Assembly: GCA_002343825.1 (NCBI GenBank)
Contig: DDSL01000012.1
Span: 1 to 7,158, forward strand
Reading direction: 5' to 3'
From: Chthonomonas sp. UBA2391
GTDB taxonomy: Bacteria; Armatimonadota; Fimbriimonadia; Fimbriimonadales; Fimbriimonadaceae
Length of the DNA stretch: 7,158 nucleotides
Below are positions 4,959 to 7,158 of the stretch, one piece after another. Every line of letters starts with the position of its first letter. Position 1 is the first letter of the stretch. Under the pieces are notes generated by a model, which was not told the origin of the DNA, ran no database searches, and worked only from the letters and a program-made list of their open reading frames with translations. Both the position numbers and the translations under genes were made by a program.

Positions 4959-6926
4959 TTACCCCCCGAAGAGCAACGAAAGGCGATAGATCCCCACCGC
5001 GGCAAGGTAGGCCAAGATCGTCATGTAGAGGAACATCACCACCGGCCACTTCCAACTATTGGTTTCGCGCCGGACCGTGGCCAGCGTCGACATACACTGG
5101 CAACAGAGAGCGAAGAAGACCATCAAGCCTGTGGCCGTCCATGGTGTAAGGAGCGGTCGACCGTCGGGCCAAGTCGCGTTCTGAACCGCCGTGACCATAT
5201 CACGTTCGTCGGGTTCTGCCCCCAAACTGAAGAGGATTCCCATCGAACTCACGACGACCTCCCGAGCGGGAAATGCCGAAAGAATCGCCGTGCTCAGACG
5301 CCAGTCGAATCCAGCGGGAGCGAAGACGGGCTCAATCCCCTTCCCCATCCGGCCCAGATAAGACTCCTCAATCTGCCGCTGCTGGACATAGGTCTCCTCG
5401 CTCACTCGCTCTCGAAAATCCGAGGTCTGCCGCCCATATTCGGCAGTGTAGCGCTCTTCGGCCCCCGCCGGTCGGGGGAAGTAGAGCAAGGCCCACATCA
5501 GGACCGACATCACCACGATGATCGTTCCCGCCGTCTGGAGAAAGACTTTTCCGCGGAGGAACATCGTCAGCCAAACGTCCCGCCACTTGGGCCACTGATA
5601 CCGAGGCAGCTCCATGATAAACGGCAAGCGCTTCATCTTGAGCACCCGCTTATTCAGGATCAAAACCACCGGAATCGCCACCACCAAGCCGACCAAGTGC
5701 ATGGCAAAGAGGGCAAATCCCGCCCAACCGGGTCCATATTTGGGCTCTATGAAGGCTCCGATCAGCAAAATGTAGACTGGCAGCCGAGCGCTACAGCTCA
5801 TGAGCGGCGCGACCATGATGGTCGCTAGGCGGCTCCGAGCATCCGGCATCACGCGAGCGGCCATGATCCCCGGGATCGCGCAGGCATAGCTACTCAGCAG
5901 GGGGATAAACGCCCGCCCGTTGAGTCCGCACCAACCGAGCAACCGGTCCATCAAAAAGGCTGCTCGGGCCAAGTAGCCCGACCCCTCAAGGGCAGCGATC
6001 AAAAAGAACAAGATCAGGATTTGGGGCAGGAAGATAACCGCCGATCCAACCCCGCCGATGATCCCATCGACGACCAACGACTGGAGCCAAGGAGTCCCCT
6101 CCAGGCTCGGCGAGACCGCATCGGCGAGCTTGCCAAACGTCCACTCGATCCCATCCATGACCGGACCAGCAAAGGTGTAGAGGGCCTGGAACACCAGGTA
6201 CATCAATCCCACAAAGATCGCCAACCCAAAAACGCGGTGAGTGAGAACTGCATCCAGCCGATCCGTGGTGCTCGGCGAGGGCCGCTCCGTGATCGTCGCG
6301 CTCCGGACTTCGCTAGACCACTTGTAGCGCTCTTCGGGGGTCAGATCAACCGGCGATCCCGGAGACCTTCCGACGGGCGGACACGGTTTGGGGTCCCGGA
6401 GCGCCGACTCGATCTCTTCCACCAGGCGGTCGAGTCCCTGACCTTTGTGCGCCACGACCGGAATCACCGGAACTCCCAGCGCCTCTTCTAGGGCTTCGAG
6501 GTCGATCGTGCCACCGGCCCGTTGGAGAGCGTCGACCATGGTGACGGCGACGATCGTCGGCCGTTGGAGGTCGGCAATTTGGCTGAAGAAGAAGAGATTC
6601 CGCTCGAGGTTGGTCGCGTCGGCGACATAGACGAACAGATCGCTGGGATGGTCAACGATCGCTTGGTAGGCAACCTCTTCATCGACGGAGATCGCCCGGA
6701 TCGAATAGAGCCCGGGGACATCGACCACCTCGACGCTTTGGCTACCGATCTGGAGGCGGGCGCTGACCCGCTCGACGGTGACGCCGGGATAGTTGGCGAC
6801 CTTTTGCTGAGAACCCGTGAGGGCGTTGAAGAGTGAAGTCTTTCCCGCGTTGGGATTTCCGATCAGAGCGACGACCGGAACGGCGACGCCTGCTTCTCCT
6901 AATGTGGCCGAGGTGGGACTAGCCAA
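4959..6926 (-). CDS. feoB: Ferrous iron transport GTPase/permease FeoB
   Basis: An inner-membrane protein that takes up Fe(II), with an N-terminal cytoplasmic G domain. The 655 residues are complete but shorter than the 773 of E. coli. G1 is GNPNAGKTS (23-31), G2 GVTVE (48-52), G3 DVPG (69-72) and G4 TMVD (129-132), where most FeoBs have NxxD. The membrane part begins near HRVFGLAIFVGLMYL. It carries the two conserved gate segments, with YACAIPG (Cys349) and MSCSARLP (Cys378). The 29-residue spacing equals that of E. coli Cys403 and Cys432, although E. coli reads CNVP at the first. Later landmarks are AFPAREVVVSSMGILFSLG and the C-terminal CCQCMSTLATVRRET with a final membrane helix. The start is TTG 6924-6926, the first start codon in this frame, overlapping the feoA stop by 8 bases. 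A GGAAAAGG immediately precedes it. Co-expression with feoA is near certain. Confidence 0.96.
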   Translation of the reverse strand: MASPTSATLGEAGVAVPVVALIGNPNAGKTSLFNALTGSQQKVANYPGVTVERVSARLQIGSQSVEVVDVPGLYSIRAISVDEEVAYQAIVDHPSDLFVYVADATNLERNLFFFSQIADLQRPTIVAVTMVDALQRAGGTIDLEALEEALGVPVIPVVAHKGQGLDRLVEEIESALRDPKPCPPVGRSPGSPVDLTPEERYKWSSEVRSATITERPSPSTTDRLDAVLTHRVFGLAIFVGLMYLVFQALYTFAGPVMDGIEWTFGKLADAVSPSLEGTPWLQSLVVDGIIGGVGSAVIFLPQILILFFLIAALEGSGYLARAAFLMDRLLGWCGLNGRAFIPLLSSYACAIPGIMAARVMPDARSRLATIMVAPLMSCSARLPVYILLIGAFIEPKYGPGWAGFALFAMHLVGLVVAIPVVLILNKRVLKMKRLPFIMELPRYQWPKWRDVWLTMFLRGKVFLQTAGTIIVVMSVLMWALLYFPRPAGAEERYTAEYGRQTSDFRERVSEETYVQQRQIEESYLGRMGKGIEPVFAPAGFDWRLSTAILSAFPAREVVVSSMGILFSLGAEPDERDMVTAVQNATWPDGRPLLTPWTATGLMVFFALCCQCMSTLATVRRETNSWKWPVVMFLYMTILAYLAAVGIYRLSLLFGG

Positions 6927-7146
6927 CCTTTTCCACGTCGATCCCGCTGACTTCCGCGGATCTCACAACCAACTTCTGACAACGAAAACAGAGCTCAACC
7001 GGATCTCCGAGCGGGGCAATCTTGGTGACTTGAAACTCTGTCCCCAGAGTCAAACCCATCTCACACAACCGCATGACGCAGTCGGACCGGTCGCAATAAC
7101 CAGTCACCTGAGCTTTATCGCCACACCGCAATTCTCCAATCTTCAT
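6919..7146 (-). CDS. feoA: FeoA domain protein, cysteine-rich
   Basis: A 75-residue SH3-like cytoplasmic partner of FeoB, needed for full Fe(II) uptake in the bacteria studied. The family core is clear: RLCEMGLTLGT (26-36) followed by KIAPLGDPVEL (42-52). Six cysteines (8, 18, 23, 28, 53, 56) are present, including a CxxC pair at 53-56 and a Cys-x4-Cys at 18-23. This is unusual for FeoA, which typically has few, and suggests metal or Fe-S binding or redox sensing; that is inference. The gene overlaps feoB by 8 bases. The ATG at 7144-7146 directly follows a TGA in the remaining 12 bases of the window, so another gene may lie upstream, but too little is visible. No ribosome binding site is clear before the window ends. 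Confidence 0.93.
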   Translation of the reverse strand: MKIGELRCGDKAQVTGYCDRSDCVMRLCEMGLTLGTEFQVTKIAPLGDPVELCFRCQKLVVRSAEVSGIDVEKVG

Positions 7147-7158
7147 TCAGCTACCGCG

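Noticed and set aside
7147..7158. Possible end of another gene upstream of feoA (TGA at 7149-7147 on the minus strand)
   Set aside because: Only three codons are visible (Arg-Gly-Ser) and another frame also stops there (TAG), so a coding call cannot be supported.

Overview
The window reads as chromosomal DNA of a GC-rich (about 60% by eye) Gram-negative, diderm bacterium. The diderm call rests on a gene for Kdo-8-phosphate synthase (LPS core precursor) and a small outer-membrane beta-barrel-like protein ending in Phe. I cannot name the taxon. Gene density, ATGA/TGATG overlaps and protein style would fit Armatimonadota (Fimbriimonas-like) or a similar environmental diderm lineage, but this is an impression, not a demonstration.

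Layout: the left 1.2 kb carries a rightward biosynthetic run: the last 15 codons of an unrecognised gene, then kdsA (Aquifex-type, metal-dependent class), then folB (dihydroneopterin aldolase). Each gene overlaps the next by 1 or 4 bases. A 13-position inverted repeat sits at the convergent junction (1232-1263). Everything to the right is on the minus strand. In transcription order it is feoA (6919-7146), feoB (4959-6926), a small secreted, probably outer-membrane beta-barrel protein (4452-4949), a 140-base gap with a possible terminator and several palindromes, and a 1010-residue secreted multidomain GH15 (glucoamylase/glucodextranase type) enzyme (1279-4311).

Functionally, kdsA and folB serve LPS and folate synthesis. 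feoA and feoB make a ferrous-iron importer. The barrel gene starts 9 bases after feoB and is probably co-transcribed with it, which suggests, without proving, a link to iron uptake or the envelope. The GH15 enzyme probably cleaves glucose from alpha-glucans outside the cytoplasm. Two perfect palindromes (14 and 12 bp, one base apart) lie just upstream of its start codon and are the best regulatory candidates here.

I see no tRNA, rRNA, CRISPR, insertion sequence, phage or defence genes, and no gene-free stretch longer than about 140 bases. This is mostly ordinary chromosomal content. The more unusual points are the cysteine-rich FeoA, the feoB-linked barrel protein, the architecture of the GH15 protein and the palindromes in front of it.
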